Position numbers and translations under genes: made by a program. The notes under the pieces were generated by a model. It ran no database searches. It saw only the letters and a program-made list of their open reading frames with translations, and had not been told where the DNA came from. DNA of 64,000 nt from Rhodobacteraceae bacterium D3-12 (GTDB lineage: Bacteria > Pseudomonadota > Alphaproteobacteria > Rhodobacterales > Rhodobacteraceae). The stretch lies in assembly GCA_025916135.1 (NCBI GenBank), contig CP104793.1:310001-374000 (forward strand), read 5' to 3'. This document shows, piece by piece, positions 1 to 8,995 of the stretch (the first letter of the stretch is position 1; each line of letters opens with the position of its first letter).

Positions 1-116
1 ATCACGTTAATACTGTTTCTTGCGCCATATTTCGACCAAGATTCGGCTTTAGGTTGTTTGAAAGGATGGCGGATTAGCCTGAGAAAAAAGAATTTTGCTG
101 GGGCACTGGAAACGAA

Positions 117-1097
117 ATGAAGATACTTGCTGTAGATGACGACCCGATTATCCTCGAACTGCTGGGGCAGTTTGTGGAAGCGATTGGCGAACATGAGCTG
201 ACCATGGCGACATGTGGGCGTGACGCTCTCGAGCAGCTTCAGGATGCAAACAGTCCGGACTTCGATTGCTTTCTGATTGATATTCAGATGCCGGAAATGG
301 ACGGTGTCGAGCTGACGCAGCGCATCCGGTCGATGAAACGCTTTGTTGATACGCCGATCCTGATGCTGACGGCGATGTCGGCGAAACGCTATGTTGATGC
401 GGCTTTTGCGGCGGGGGCGACCGATTACGTCAACAAGCCCTTCGAGGTCAGCGAGCTGAAAGCGCGGTTGTCGCTTGTTGAGGGCATCGTGGATGCGCGT
501 CGGGTCAACACCAACAAGATTTTCGCCGCCAAGGCCGCCGTGACCGGTGACAGCCCGGTGCAGCAGCTTGAGCTGCATGAGCCGATTTCGATTTATGACG
601 TCGAGAATGTCATTGATTATACGGCGATGCAGAACTATGTCGCGCAGCTTTCGCGCACGACGATGTTCGGGTCGGCCACGTTTGCCTTTACGATCCGCAA
701 GATTGACGAGCATCACATGGCGATGTCGGCTTTTGAATATTCGAGCATGATTTCGGATGTTGCCGAAATTATTTCGGACACTTTGGCCGGGCGGCAATTC
801 CTGATGGCTTATGCCGGGAACGGGACGTTCGTTTGCGTGACCGAAAGCGGATGGCGTCCGGACATGGAAGCGCTGATGGACGAGATCAACCTGAGCTTGT
901 CGCAGACCGAGCTTTATAACAACGCTGGTGAGCTGCTTTATGTGCGGGTCAGCGCGGGCGAGCCTGTGCGTCTTATCTGGCAATCGGAGCAGACGGTCAT
1001 GGAGGCGCTGTCCAAGGCGCATGCATCGGCCGAGGCTGCGAGCGCGGCTTATGAGCGGGCACAGGACGGGTTTTGGCTGGGTGAGAGGCTCGCATGA
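117..1097 (+). CDS. Response regulator with degenerate GGDEF-like C-terminal domain
   Basis: Cytoplasmic two-component receiver. Residues 1-120 form a REC domain with acidic cluster D7-D9, phospho-acceptor D55 (in LIDIQMPEMDG) and conserved K107 (YVNKPF). Residues 170-300 have the layout of a GGDEF domain: AFTIRKID sits where AFDIDHFK is expected and AYAGNGTFVCV where RYGGDEFVVL is expected. The GGDEF signature itself is replaced by AGNGT, so cyclic-di-GMP synthesis is not expected. The downstream Hpt gene overlaps it by 4 nt, so the two are probably co-translated and work in one phosphorelay. REC is certain; the output-domain call is my reading of pattern similarity. Confidence 0.9.
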   Translation: MKILAVDDDPIILELLGQFVEAIGEHELTMATCGRDALEQLQDANSPDFDCFLIDIQMPEMDGVELTQRIRSMKRFVDTPILMLTAMSAKRYVDAAFAAGATDYVNKPFEVSELKARLSLVEGIVDARRVNTNKIFAAKAAVTGDSPVQQLELHEPISIYDVENVIDYTAMQNYVAQLSRTTMFGSATFAFTIRKIDEHHMAMSAFEYSSMISDVAEIISDTLAGRQFLMAYAGNGTFVCVTESGWRPDMEALMDEINLSLSQTELYNNAGELLYVRVSAGEPVRLIWQSEQTVMEALSKAHASAEAASAAYERAQDGFWLGERLA

Positions 1098-1465
1098 GCG
1101 ATGTGATGCGAGACTTTCCGGGGCTGGAGCCGATCCGGCAACGATTCCGCGCGACGCTCGCTGATCGCCAAAGCGATGTGGCGCATCACGCGCTTGAGGC
1201 GTGGAATGCGTCGCAGGAGGGCGGGACGCCGAAGGCCGTGGCCCGCCACCTCAAGGAAGTGCGCAACAGGTTGCACACGATTGCCGGCAGCGCCGGATCG
1301 CTTGGCTATGGCGAATTGGGTGAGGCCGCCTTTCATGGCGAGGCCGAGATTATTTCGTATCTTGAGCGCGAAGATGCCGCCACGTCGGCGGCGGTGCCAG
1401 CGGATGTGATTTACGCCATCAACACGTTTATCGAGCGCTGCGGCGCGGCGATAGACGGCGACTGA
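1094..1465 (+). CDS. Hpt domain phosphotransfer protein
   Basis: A 123-residue histidine phosphotransfer protein. The motif RLHTIAGSAGSLGYGELG (residues 59-76) is the Hpt signature and H61 is the expected phospho-histidine. The protein is almost entirely the four-helix bundle, with no kinase or receiver attached. It would relay phosphate between a hybrid kinase and a response regulator. Its start overlaps the stop of the REC/GGDEF-like gene, and the nearby hybrid kinase on the other strand ends in a receiver domain that needs an Hpt partner, so these genes plausibly form one relay. That link is inference. Confidence 0.85.
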   Translation: MSDVMRDFPGLEPIRQRFRATLADRQSDVAHHALEAWNASQEGGTPKAVARHLKEVRNRLHTIAGSAGSLGYGELGEAAFHGEAEIISYLEREDAATSAAVPADVIYAINTFIERCGAAIDGD

Positions 1466-1506
1466 TATCGCGTGGCTGTTTGGCCAGTGCTTAAAAGCAG
1501 CCTGAA

Positions 1507-1887
1507 CTAGCCTTCTTTTGCTTTGCTCATCGCGGCTTTGACCTGCTCACCGAGGGTGGTGGGGTCAAACGGCTTGCTGATCACCGCCGCAGCGCCGGTT
1601 TCCAGAAGCGCTTCGCGTTCACCGTGTTGGGCGCGGGCGGTCATGAAAATGGCAGGCGTGTTGGCGAAGGCCGGTTTCTCGCGGATGAACTCGAGCATCT
1701 CTTTGCCGCTCATTCCGGGCATCATCATATCCATCAAAAGCACGTCTGGCTGAAAGCCATCGACCGCTTTCAAACCCTCTTCGCCCGAGTCACATTGCAG
1801 CACCTCGAATTCGCCCGACAGGGCGAGAGCGAGCATAGTGATTTCGCGGATATCTTCATCATCTTCGACATGCAGAAGTTTAATCAT
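1507..1887 (-). CDS. Single-domain CheY-like response regulator
   Basis: 126 residues, one REC domain and no output domain. Acidic residues E8-D10, phospho-acceptor D53 (LLMDMMMPGMSG) and K105 (VISKPF) are all present. It lies downstream of the CHASE-PAS hybrid kinase on the same strand with a gap of about 146 bp, so it may be co-transcribed. It probably acts as a phosphate shuttle or sink, or through protein contact. It is not specifically recognisable as a chemotaxis CheY. Confidence 0.88.
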   Translation of the reverse strand: MIKLLHVEDDEDIREITMLALALSGEFEVLQCDSGEEGLKAVDGFQPDVLLMDMMMPGMSGKEMLEFIREKPAFANTPAIFMTARAQHGEREALLETGAAAVISKPFDPTTLGEQVKAAMSKAKEG

Positions 1888-2033
1888 CAGCGGCTCCTCG
1901 TTCTCACGTTTGCCAAGTTTACCATGTGATTTGGCTCAATCATCGCGCGTTGCGCTGGTTGGCCTTGATTGGCATTGGCTGTTGTTTTTATGTTTGTGTT
2001 TATGGGCACCACGGTCAGCCGTTTGTCACGTAT

Positions 2034-5000
2034 TCATGATGCGAGAGCAAGGCATTCGGTAACACTTTCAGCAACGTGTGACATGTCATGGTGGCTTTTC
2101 TCATGCGAGGCAAAGAGGCGTGGGTCTTCGGCTGTGGCGCCCTTGGATCCGAGCGCGATGAGGCGGGCGCGGGGCTGGGCGCGGGTGATCTCGTCAAGCA
2201 GGCGATCGACCGCGCCGTTGGGCATGTCCCAGTCAAAGATGATAACGTCCCATGCGGTTGTGCGGATTTTGCCCTGCGCGTCGAGGAAGGTTTTGGCGCG
2301 GGTCACGTCGGCCAATTTGGAGAGCGCGTCGGCGGTGAGTGCGGCGCAATCATCATCGGATTCGATGTGCAGGATCGAGAGGCGTTCGTCGTCGGCTTCG
2401 CTGTCCTGTGGCGCGGGAAGCTGTGGTGTGCTCGCTTCGCTCTGGGCAAGGGGGAGGGTGAACCAGAAGACCGTGATCCCGCCCTCTTGGCTTTCGAAAC
2501 CGATCTGGCCATTCATGCGTTCGACGATCAGGCGGGCGATGTTGAGGCCAAGTCCGGTGCCGCCTTTGGCGCGGGTGTCAGAGGCGTCCGCCTGAGAAAA
2601 CGCATCGAAGATATGCGACCGGAAGCTTTCGGGGATGCCCGGCCCGATGTTTTGCACAAATGTGATCGCCTGATCCCCGAGACGTTCGGTTTTGACCAAG
2701 ATTTCGGTGTCGGGATCAGAGTATTTGCAAGCGTTGGACACCAGATTGGCCAGCACCTGTCCGGCGCGGGTTTCGTCCATGTGCACTTGGGGCAAGTCGT
2801 CGGGCATGACGATCTTGATCGTGTTGTCATGCGTTTTGGCAAAGGGCAGAATCTGGGTCACGGTTTCGGAGACCATTTCGCAGAGATCGGCATCCTGAAT
2901 GTAGAAGTTGAGTTTGCCCGCCGAGATCTTTTCGAGGTCGAGAATGTCGTTGACGATATAGGCGAGCTTGTCCGCATTGGAGCTTGCGATTTCGATCAGG
3001 CGCAGTTGGTTCGGGGCGAGGGCGTCTTTCTGGGAAACGGTGAGCAGGCCAAGCGCGCCTTTGATCGAGGTGAGCGGCGTTCGCAACTCGTGGCTGACCG
3101 TTGACACAAATTCGTTCTTGGTCTTTTCAAGGCGTTTCTGTTCGCTGATGTCGATGATCTGACCGATGAAGAACATGTCGCTGTCTTCGCTTTCGCGTGA
3201 CCATGAGACGTTGAACAGGCACCAGCTTTCTGTTCCGCTGGCGTGCAGGATACGGTGTTCGGCGGTGTAAACGCTTTCTTCACCTTCGTCGATCAGCTTG
3301 GATATCGCGGTGTAGAGGGTTTTGCGATCGTCGTGGGGGATCACGTCGGCGATGGCGGTTTTGCCCACCAGTTCGGCTTCGGACATGCCCGCCAGATGGC
3401 ACATGGCCTTGTTGACGCCGGTGAAGTTCCCTTCGAAGTCGATCAGCGCCATGCCGATGGGCGCGTTTTCGACAACCTGTCGGAAGCGGCGTTCGCTTGC
3501 CTCGAGCGCGCGTTGATTGTCGCGCAGCTTGGTGATGTCGATCTGTGTGCCGATCAGCCGCTTGGCGAGGCCGTTCTCATCCCGCTCGACGCAGCCAGCA
3601 TTGGATTGCATCCAGCGCCAGCTGCCATCGAGATCTTTGATGCGGTATTCGGCAATCGAACGGGGGGCGTGACCTTTGATGCAGGCTTCGTCCGCGGCCT
3701 CGATGATTGGGAGGTCATCGGGGTGAACCCGGTCGAGAAAGTGGATTTGGCCGTCAACTTCGCTTGGGTCTGCGTCGATGCCCATGATCTTGCACCAAGT
3801 CTCTGTTACCGAGGAAGTGCCGGTTTCAAGGTCAATATTGAAAACGCCGATTTCGGCGCCTTGCAAGGCAAGGTCAAAGAGTGCGCGGCTGCGTTTGAGG
3901 TTTCGCTGGGCTTCGTTCTTGTCGCTCAGGTCACGCATGATCGCGGTGATGCGCGGTTCGCCATCGAAGGTTTTCCAGTTGTTAATCTGAACCTCAAGTT
4001 CGAGGGTCTGATTGGTCTTGGTGCTTGCCAGAGCATTGTAGTTCTGGCCGGGGGCATCCGTGCGCGTGACGAGGGTGTCAAACGGCGCGTTCACCAATTC
4101 AAGCTGGCTGTAGCCAAACAGGGAGAGAGCGGCCTGATTGGCGAAGGTGATCTTTTTGTGCCCATCAAGGATCAGCACCGGAAGGACCGAGTTTTGGATG
4201 ATCGAGCGGTTTTCCTCTTCGCTGGCCTTGATTTGGCGAAAGCGCAGGGCGGCGACTTCGGCGAGGGTGTCCTGACGCATGCGGTTGCTGCGCATGATCG
4301 ACAACAACAGCAGCGTGATCATCAGGCTGAAAACCACCGCCACATAGGGCTGATAGCCTGCGAAGGCCGCATCAAAGGCAGGGCTGCTGTAATAGGTGAT
4401 TGTCCAGTGGCGGCCGAAGCGCTCCATCTCGTGGGTGAAGGAGAAATTGCCCAGCAAAGCGGGATCGGGGCGGTTGTCGTAGACGACGAGTTGCTCGTCT
4501 GCTGTGCGCCCGTCAGAGACATGCAGGTAGGCGGAGTCCAGTGTCGTTGTGCCTTGAATGCCGAGCAGGTTGTGGACAAAAACCGGAACATCGGCCCAGC
4601 CAATGAACGTGCCTTGTCCTGTGCTGCCGAGTGTTGGTTTGAACAGCGGCTTGTAGAGGACATAGCCCAGCGAATCGTTGATTGCGGCCTGCGCCAGCGT
4701 GATCGGATGGGACATTTTGGTCTGTCCCGTCGCGCGGGTTTCCTCGAGCAGTGCTTTGAGCTCTGGCGAGAAGGTGATGTCCAGCCCCCAAGCCCCGGAG
4801 TTGGTTGCCTTGGGCGACATCTGTTTGATGATATAATGCACCGGCTCGTCCGACAGGCGGCGGAGTTGGAAATCCGGGTGCCCTTGGGCGTGCATGTATT
4901 GAACAAAGCTATCAAGGTCGGCATCGGCCACTTCGACCACGATCCCCATCCCGTTCAGCCCGTGAAGATGGTCTCCGAGGTTGAGTGAGTTCACATAGGT

Positions 5001-5243
5001 GGTGAAGTCATTGGGCGTGACCTCGCTTGAGGAGATCATGAAGGCCGCGACGCCATTGATGCTTTGCAGGTGGGCATCAAAGCGGGAGCGGATGATTTCG
5101 AGGTGATCGCGGGATTTGAGTTTGAATTCGCGGTCAGCAAGCGCGGCGTTCCGCGTGCTGGACAGCGAATAGAGCCCAAAGGTGATGAGCAAGCAAACAG
5201 CAAGTACTAAGAGTTCAAACCGACGCAAACCGATGGCTCCCAA
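2034..5243 (-). CDS. Hybrid sensor histidine kinase (CHASE, multiple PAS, HisKA, HATPase, REC)
   Basis: 1069-residue inner-membrane sensor kinase. An N-terminal membrane helix (about 8-27) and a second one (about 303-322) flank a periplasmic CHASE-type sensor. Then come about three PAS/PAC modules (345-710), HisKA with H718 in STVSHELRTPLTS, and HATPase_c with N-box LANLVSNACKYS, G1 NIGPGIP and G2 KGGTGLGL. The C-terminal receiver is diverged but keeps D1004 (FDWDMPNG) and a Lys in SHEKS. The first G1 residue is Asn rather than Asp, a substitution seen in other active kinases. The only start near an in-frame stop is TTG at 5243, preceded by AGGA. A CtrA-type site lies about 70 bp upstream. 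Confidence 0.92.
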   Translation of the reverse strand: MGAIGLRRFELLVLAVCLLITFGLYSLSSTRNAALADREFKLKSRDHLEIIRSRFDAHLQSINGVAAFMISSSEVTPNDFTTYVNSLNLGDHLHGLNGMGIVVEVADADLDSFVQYMHAQGHPDFQLRRLSDEPVHYIIKQMSPKATNSGAWGLDITFSPELKALLEETRATGQTKMSHPITLAQAAINDSLGYVLYKPLFKPTLGSTGQGTFIGWADVPVFVHNLLGIQGTTTLDSAYLHVSDGRTADEQLVVYDNRPDPALLGNFSFTHEMERFGRHWTITYYSSPAFDAAFAGYQPYVAVVFSLMITLLLLSIMRSNRMRQDTLAEVAALRFRQIKASEEENRSIIQNSVLPVLILDGHKKITFANQAALSLFGYSQLELVNAPFDTLVTRTDAPGQNYNALASTKTNQTLELEVQINNWKTFDGEPRITAIMRDLSDKNEAQRNLKRSRALFDLALQGAEIGVFNIDLETGTSSVTETWCKIMGIDADPSEVDGQIHFLDRVHPDDLPIIEAADEACIKGHAPRSIAEYRIKDLDGSWRWMQSNAGCVERDENGLAKRLIGTQIDITKLRDNQRALEASERRFRQVVENAPIGMALIDFEGNFTGVNKAMCHLAGMSEAELVGKTAIADVIPHDDRKTLYTAISKLIDEGEESVYTAEHRILHASGTESWCLFNVSWSRESEDSDMFFIGQIIDISEQKRLEKTKNEFVSTVSHELRTPLTSIKGALGLLTVSQKDALAPNQLRLIEIASSNADKLAYIVNDILDLEKISAGKLNFYIQDADLCEMVSETVTQILPFAKTHDNTIKIVMPDDLPQVHMDETRAGQVLANLVSNACKYSDPDTEILVKTERLGDQAITFVQNIGPGIPESFRSHIFDAFSQADASDTRAKGGTGLGLNIARLIVERMNGQIGFESQEGGITVFWFTLPLAQSEASTPQLPAPQDSEADDERLSILHIESDDDCAALTADALSKLADVTRAKTFLDAQGKIRTTAWDVIIFDWDMPNGAVDRLLDEITRAQPRARLIALGSKGATAEDPRLFASHEKSHHDMSHVAESVTECLALAS

Positions 5244-5621
5244 AGTGTCCTGTCATATCGTGCATGATATCGTCTGATTGCTCCGGGGCCGGTTCAGTCC
5301 GGTCTTTGGTTATTAACTTCTTGTTAACACAAATACGGGGGAACGATTCCCTGATCAACAATGGTTTGGGGAACAGGAATACAATTAAAACGTGTGTTAA
5401 CTTTGCAACTTCGCATGGGGCGTTTGGGGCGCGTCTTGCGGGGGGGGAGGCGTGTAGGGGCCATTGCTGGGCAAAGATTGACCGGCAGGCGGGTTTTTAG
5501 GGTCCGGGGTTTGCGATAGACTTGAAGGAACAGGGTTTTTCCGCTCAGGTGGGGGTAGGCCGTGTTGCGCGTTTTTTGAGGGTGCGGCGGAGTGCGGCAC
5601 CGCAATATCGGAGGTCGAGAC
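5244..5621. other. 378-bp intergenic region between divergent kinase and eda genes
   Basis: Holds the upstream regions of the leftward hybrid kinase and the rightward eda. Features seen are a perfect TTAA-N7-TTAAC site (5313-5328), a second TTAA pair with 8-nt spacing (5385-5401), a G-rich stretch around 5440-5460, and the eda ribosome-binding site GGAGG at 5610-5614. No coding sequence is convincing here. Confidence 0.6.
5313..5328. promoter_or_regulatory. Candidate CtrA binding site
   Basis: TTAA-CTTCTTG-TTAAC matches the full alphaproteobacterial CtrA consensus TTAA-N7-TTAAC. Because of its symmetry the reverse strand also reads TTAA-N7-TTAA. It lies about 70 bp upstream of the hybrid kinase start at 5243, and eda lies about 300 bp away on the other side. 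In Rhodobacterales CtrA controls motility, signalling and gene transfer agent genes. The match is exact by eye; function is inferred. Confidence 0.55.
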
Positions 5622-6275
5622 ATGGCGCTTTCCCCTAGTGATGCAAGTCGTAAGACGCGCGAGATATGTGCGCTTGCGCCAATCGTGCCGGTTTTGGTGG
5701 TTGAGGACGCGGGTGCGGCGATCTCTTTGGCCGAGGCGCTGGTGGCGGGCGGTTTGCCTGCGCTGGAAGTCACGTTGCGCACGCCCGCGGCGTTGGAGGT
5801 GATCCGCGAGATGGCGACAGTGCCGGGCGGCCATGTCGGGGCGGGCACGTTGATCACGCGAGACGATGTGCGCGCGGCCAAGGAAGCGGGCGCGGTGTTT
5901 GGCGTATCGCCCGGCGCGACGGATGAATTGCTGGCGGCGTGCGAAGAGTTCGACATGCCGCTGTTGCCGGGGGCCGCAACGGCGAGCGAGGCGATGCAAT
6001 TGCTGGCGCGGGGCTATGACGTGATGAAGTTCTTCCCGGCCGAAGTTGCGGGCGGAGCGGCGGCATTGAAGGCGATTGGCTCGCCCTTGCCGCAGATCAG
6101 TTTTTGTCCGACGGGCGGGGTCAATCCGGGCAACGCGGCAAGTTATCTGAGCCTGTCGAATGTGGTCTGCGCCGGGGGCAGTTGGGTGGCGCCGAAAGAC
6201 CTTGTGATCAAGGGCGATTGGGCCGGGATTGAAGCATTGGCGCGCACGGCGGCAGCATTGGAGCGCGGGGCATGA
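5622..6275 (+). CDS. eda: 2-dehydro-3-deoxy-phosphogluconate (KDPG) aldolase
   Basis: Cleaves KDPG to pyruvate and glyceraldehyde-3-phosphate in the Entner-Doudoroff pathway. From the ATG at 5622 it encodes 217 residues, the usual family length. An upstream GTG at 5592 is open, but GGAGG at 5610-5614 fits the ATG with a 7-nt spacer. E49 in ALEVTLRTP and Schiff-base K136 in DVMKFFPAE match the class I aldolase active site, and FCPTGGV is the phosphate-binding strand. It overlaps pgi by 4 nt, so the two form an operon. edd is not in the window upstream. Confidence 0.95.
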   Translation: MALSPSDASRKTREICALAPIVPVLVVEDAGAAISLAEALVAGGLPALEVTLRTPAALEVIREMATVPGGHVGAGTLITRDDVRAAKEAGAVFGVSPGATDELLAACEEFDMPLLPGAATASEAMQLLARGYDVMKFFPAEVAGGAAALKAIGSPLPQISFCPTGGVNPGNAASYLSLSNVVCAGGSWVAPKDLVIKGDWAGIEALARTAAALERGA

Positions 6276-7888
6276 ACAATCTGTGGACACAGCTTGAGGC
6301 GCATCGCGAGGCAACGCGGGAGCGGTCGATCCTGTCGTTGTTCGATGATGCGGGCCGGTTCGAGGCGTTTTCGGTTGAAAGCGACGGGATGCTGCTGGAT
6401 TTCTCGAAGACGGCGATTGATGGCGCGGCGTTGGAGCTGTTGCTGGGGCTGGCCGAGCAGGCGGGTGTCGTGGACAAACGCGACGCGATGTTTCGCGGTG
6501 ATTTGATCAACAGCACCGAAGGGCGGGCCGTATTGCACACGGTGTTGCGCGCGCCCGAAGATGCCGGGCCGCTGTTGGTTGAGGGCGAGGAGGTGCGCGC
6601 GGATGTGGCCGAGACCTTGCACCGGATGGAGCGCTTTGCCGAAGAGGTGCGCAGCGGGCGGTTGACCGCGACCGACGGCGCGCCGTTCAGCGATGTGGTC
6701 AATATCGGCATCGGGGGGTCCGACCTTGGGCCCGTAATGGCGACGCTGGCGTTGGGGCCGTATCATGACGGGCCGCGTTGTCATTTCATTTCAAACGTCG
6801 ATGGTGCGGATGTCGCCGAGACGCTGCGCCCGCTTGATCCGCGCCGGACGCTGGTGATCGTGGCCTCAAAGACATTCACCACGATCGAGACGATGACCAA
6901 CGCCGAGACGGCGCTGACGTGGTTGCGCACGGCATTGGGCGCAAAGGCGGGGGCGCATCTGGCGGCGGTGTCGAGCGCGATGGAGCGCACGTCAGAGATG
7001 GGCATCGCGCCGGAGCGCGTGTTCGGTTTTGCCGATTGGGTTGGCGGGCGGTATTCGCTGTGGGGGCCGGTGGGCTTGCCGATCATGCTGGCGGTTGGCG
7101 GGGCGCGGTTCCGCGAGTTTCTGGCCGGGGGGCACGCGATGGACCGGCATTTTTGCACCGCGCCCTTGGCGGGCAACATGCCAGTTTTGCTTGCGTTAAC
7201 AGGGATTTGGCATCGGAATGTCTGTGGCTATCCCACCCGCGCGGTGCTGCCTTATGATCAACGGTTGGCGCGGCTTCCGGCGTATCTTCAGCAGTTGGAT
7301 ATGGAGAGCAACGGCAAGCGCGTGAGTGTCGGCGGCAAGGCTGTGGCGCGGGCCACGGGTCCGGTGGTTTGGGGCGAGCCGGGGACCAACGGGCAGCATG
7401 CGTTCTATCAGCTATTGCATCAGGGAACCGAGGTTGTCCCGGCCGAGTTTTTGATCGCGGCAGAGGGGCATGAGCCGGGGCTTGGGCAGCATCATGCGTT
7501 GCTCAAGGCGAATTGTCTGGCGCAATCCGAGGCGTTGATGATCGGGAGGTCGTTTGAAGAGGCGATGGCGTTGGCCGCAACTTTGGGGTTTGACGGGGCC
7601 GAGCGGGAGGCGCAGGCCGCGCATCGCACGTTTCCGGGCAATCGCCCGTCGGTGACGCTGGCCTATCCCAAGCTGACGCCGTTTACGCTTGGCCAGATCA
7701 TCGCGCTTTATGAGCATCGGGTATTTGTCGAGGGTGCGATTTGGGGCATCAATTCGTTCGATCAATGGGGCGTGGAGCTGGGCAAGGAATTGGCGACCAA
7801 GCTGTTGCCAATGGTCACAAGCGGCAGCGGCGCGGGCAAGGATGGCTCGACCGCGGGGTTGATTTCGGCGTTGTCGCGCAAGGTGTGA
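6272..7888 (+). CDS. pgi: Glucose-6-phosphate isomerase
   Basis: 538-residue phosphoglucose isomerase interconverting glucose-6-phosphate and fructose-6-phosphate. The SIS fold motifs are clear: [11 protein letters not shown] (sugar phosphate loop), [11 protein letters not shown], the family signature [14 protein letters not shown], and a C-terminal ELGKELA lysine helix. The start ATG overlaps the stop of eda, which implies translational coupling. Pairing with eda suggests recycling of hexose phosphates into the Entner-Doudoroff route, the main glycolytic route in roseobacters. Confidence 0.96.
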   Translation: MNNLWTQLEAHREATRERSILSLFDDAGRFEAFSVESDGMLLDFSKTAIDGAALELLLGLAEQAGVVDKRDAMFRGDLINSTEGRAVLHTVLRAPEDAGPLLVEGEEVRADVAETLHRMERFAEEVRSGRLTATDGAPFSDVVNIGIGGSDLGPVMATLALGPYHDGPRCHFISNVDGADVAETLRPLDPRRTLVIVASKTFTTIETMTNAETALTWLRTALGAKAGAHLAAVSSAMERTSEMGIAPERVFGFADWVGGRYSLWGPVGLPIMLAVGGARFREFLAGGHAMDRHFCTAPLAGNMPVLLALTGIWHRNVCGYPTRAVLPYDQRLARLPAYLQQLDMESNGKRVSVGGKAVARATGPVVWGEPGTNGQHAFYQLLHQGTEVVPAEFLIAAEGHEPGLGQHHALLKANCLAQSEALMIGRSFEEAMALAATLGFDGAEREAQAAHRTFPGNRPSVTLAYPKLTPFTLGQIIALYEHRVFVEGAIWGINSFDQWGVELGKELATKLLPMVTSGSGAGKDGSTAGLISALSRKV

Positions 7889-8024
7889 CGCGCGTGGGGA
7901 ACTGGGCGGGGTAAGCTGGGCTGGGGTCTCGGCATGCGGCATTTGCCGTTGTTTTAAGCGCGTTTACCCCCGGTTTGGCGGGGTTTCGGGCGGTGTGTGC
8001 TTCACGGGAGGTGGCGCGCCGCAG

Positions 8025-8064
8025 CTGTCATAAAACATTCGCAAGACAGTCACATCGGTTTGAC
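8025..8064 (+). promoter_or_regulatory. Candidate Pho box upstream of phnC
   Basis: Shows 7-mers phased every 11 bp: CTGTCAT (8025, perfect half-site), CATTCGC (8036, poor), CAGTCAC (8047, 5 of 7) and GTTTGAC (8058, partial), separated by 4-nt A-rich spacers. This is the layout of a PhoB-binding Pho box and lies 44 bp before the phnC ATG. Control of phosphonate uptake by phosphate limitation is established for many proteobacteria; here it is inferred from the motif. Confidence 0.6.
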
Positions 8065-8107
8065 AAAAGGGGTGTTTAGGTCGCCCCAAGTTGAACCGGG
8101 GGTCTGG

Positions 8108-8920
8108 ATGCTTGTCTTCGAAAATCTAACGAAGCGCTTTGGCGCGAATACAGCCGTGGACAACGTCAGCTTTACCGTTGAGCGACCGATGATGATTGGC
8201 ATTATCGGGGCGTCCGGTGCGGGGAAATCGACCCTGTTGCGCATGATGAACGGGTTGAGCGATGCGAGTAGTGGCGCGCTGAGCTTTGAGGGGCGCGATG
8301 TCTTGGGTCTGCGCGGTGCAGCCAAGCGCGCGTGGCAGTCGCAATGCGCGATGATCTTTCAGCAATTCAACCTTGTGCCGCGTATGGACGTGGTGTCGAA
8401 CGTGCTGCATGGCACGTTGAACCGGCGCTCGACCCTAGCGACGTTGTTTAGCCTTTATCCGCAGGCCGACATCTATCGCGCCATTGATATTCTGGAGCGG
8501 TTGGGCATCGAAGCCCATGCCGCCAAGCGGGCCGAGGCCCTGTCGGGTGGACAGCAACAGCGGGTGGCGATTGCGCGCGCGTTGATGCAGGACCTCAAGA
8601 TCATCCTCGCGGATGAGCCGATTGCCAGCCTTGACCCGATGAACGCGCAGATCGTGATGGACGCGTTGCGCCGTATTCACGAGGAAGACGGGCGCACGGT
8701 GATTGCCAACCTGCACACGCTGGACACGGCGCGGCGCTATTGCGACCGGGTCATCGGGATGCGCATGGGCCGGGTGGTGTTTGACGGCACGCCCGAGCAG
8801 CTGACCACCGGCGCGGCGCGCGACATTTACGGGGCGGACGCCGGATTTTCCGAAGCCGCCACCAGCACGAGCATTGAAACCCTTGAAAAGACGCAAGTGC
8901 TCAATGGGGTGCCTGCCTGA
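8108..8920 (+). CDS. phnC: Phosphonate ABC transporter ATP-binding protein
   Basis: 270-residue ATPase energising phosphonate import with PhnD and PhnE. Walker A is [12 protein letters not shown], the Q-loop region is MIFQQFNLV, the ABC signature is [15 protein letters not shown] and Walker B is [13 protein letters not shown] chose the ATG at 8108 ([12 protein letters not shown]) because the ABC fold begins there; the frame is open upstream but adds no conserved sequence. It is first in phnC-D-E-E2 and is preceded by a candidate Pho box. Confidence 0.95.
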   Translation: MLVFENLTKRFGANTAVDNVSFTVERPMMIGIIGASGAGKSTLLRMMNGLSDASSGALSFEGRDVLGLRGAAKRAWQSQCAMIFQQFNLVPRMDVVSNVLHGTLNRRSTLATLFSLYPQADIYRAIDILERLGIEAHAAKRAEALSGGQQQRVAIARALMQDLKIILADEPIASLDPMNAQIVMDALRRIHEEDGRTVIANLHTLDTARRYCDRVIGMRMGRVVFDGTPEQLTTGAARDIYGADAGFSEAATSTSIETLEKTQVLNGVPA

Positions 8921-8995
8921 CGAAACTTCAGCGCCCGGTTGCCGCGCTGCGGGATCGGGTTTCACACGACCCAAAACCTAAACCGGAGACATGAC

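Noticed and set aside
2088-3104. Long open frames opposite the hybrid kinase, dnaE2, phnD and others
   Set aside because: They mirror real genes on the other strand, a usual effect of GC-rich third codon positions; they lack recognisable domains and sensible starts.
2034-5243. Inactive kinase because G1 box has Asn instead of Asp
   Set aside because: Asn at this place occurs in many working kinases; HisKA, N and G2 boxes are intact.
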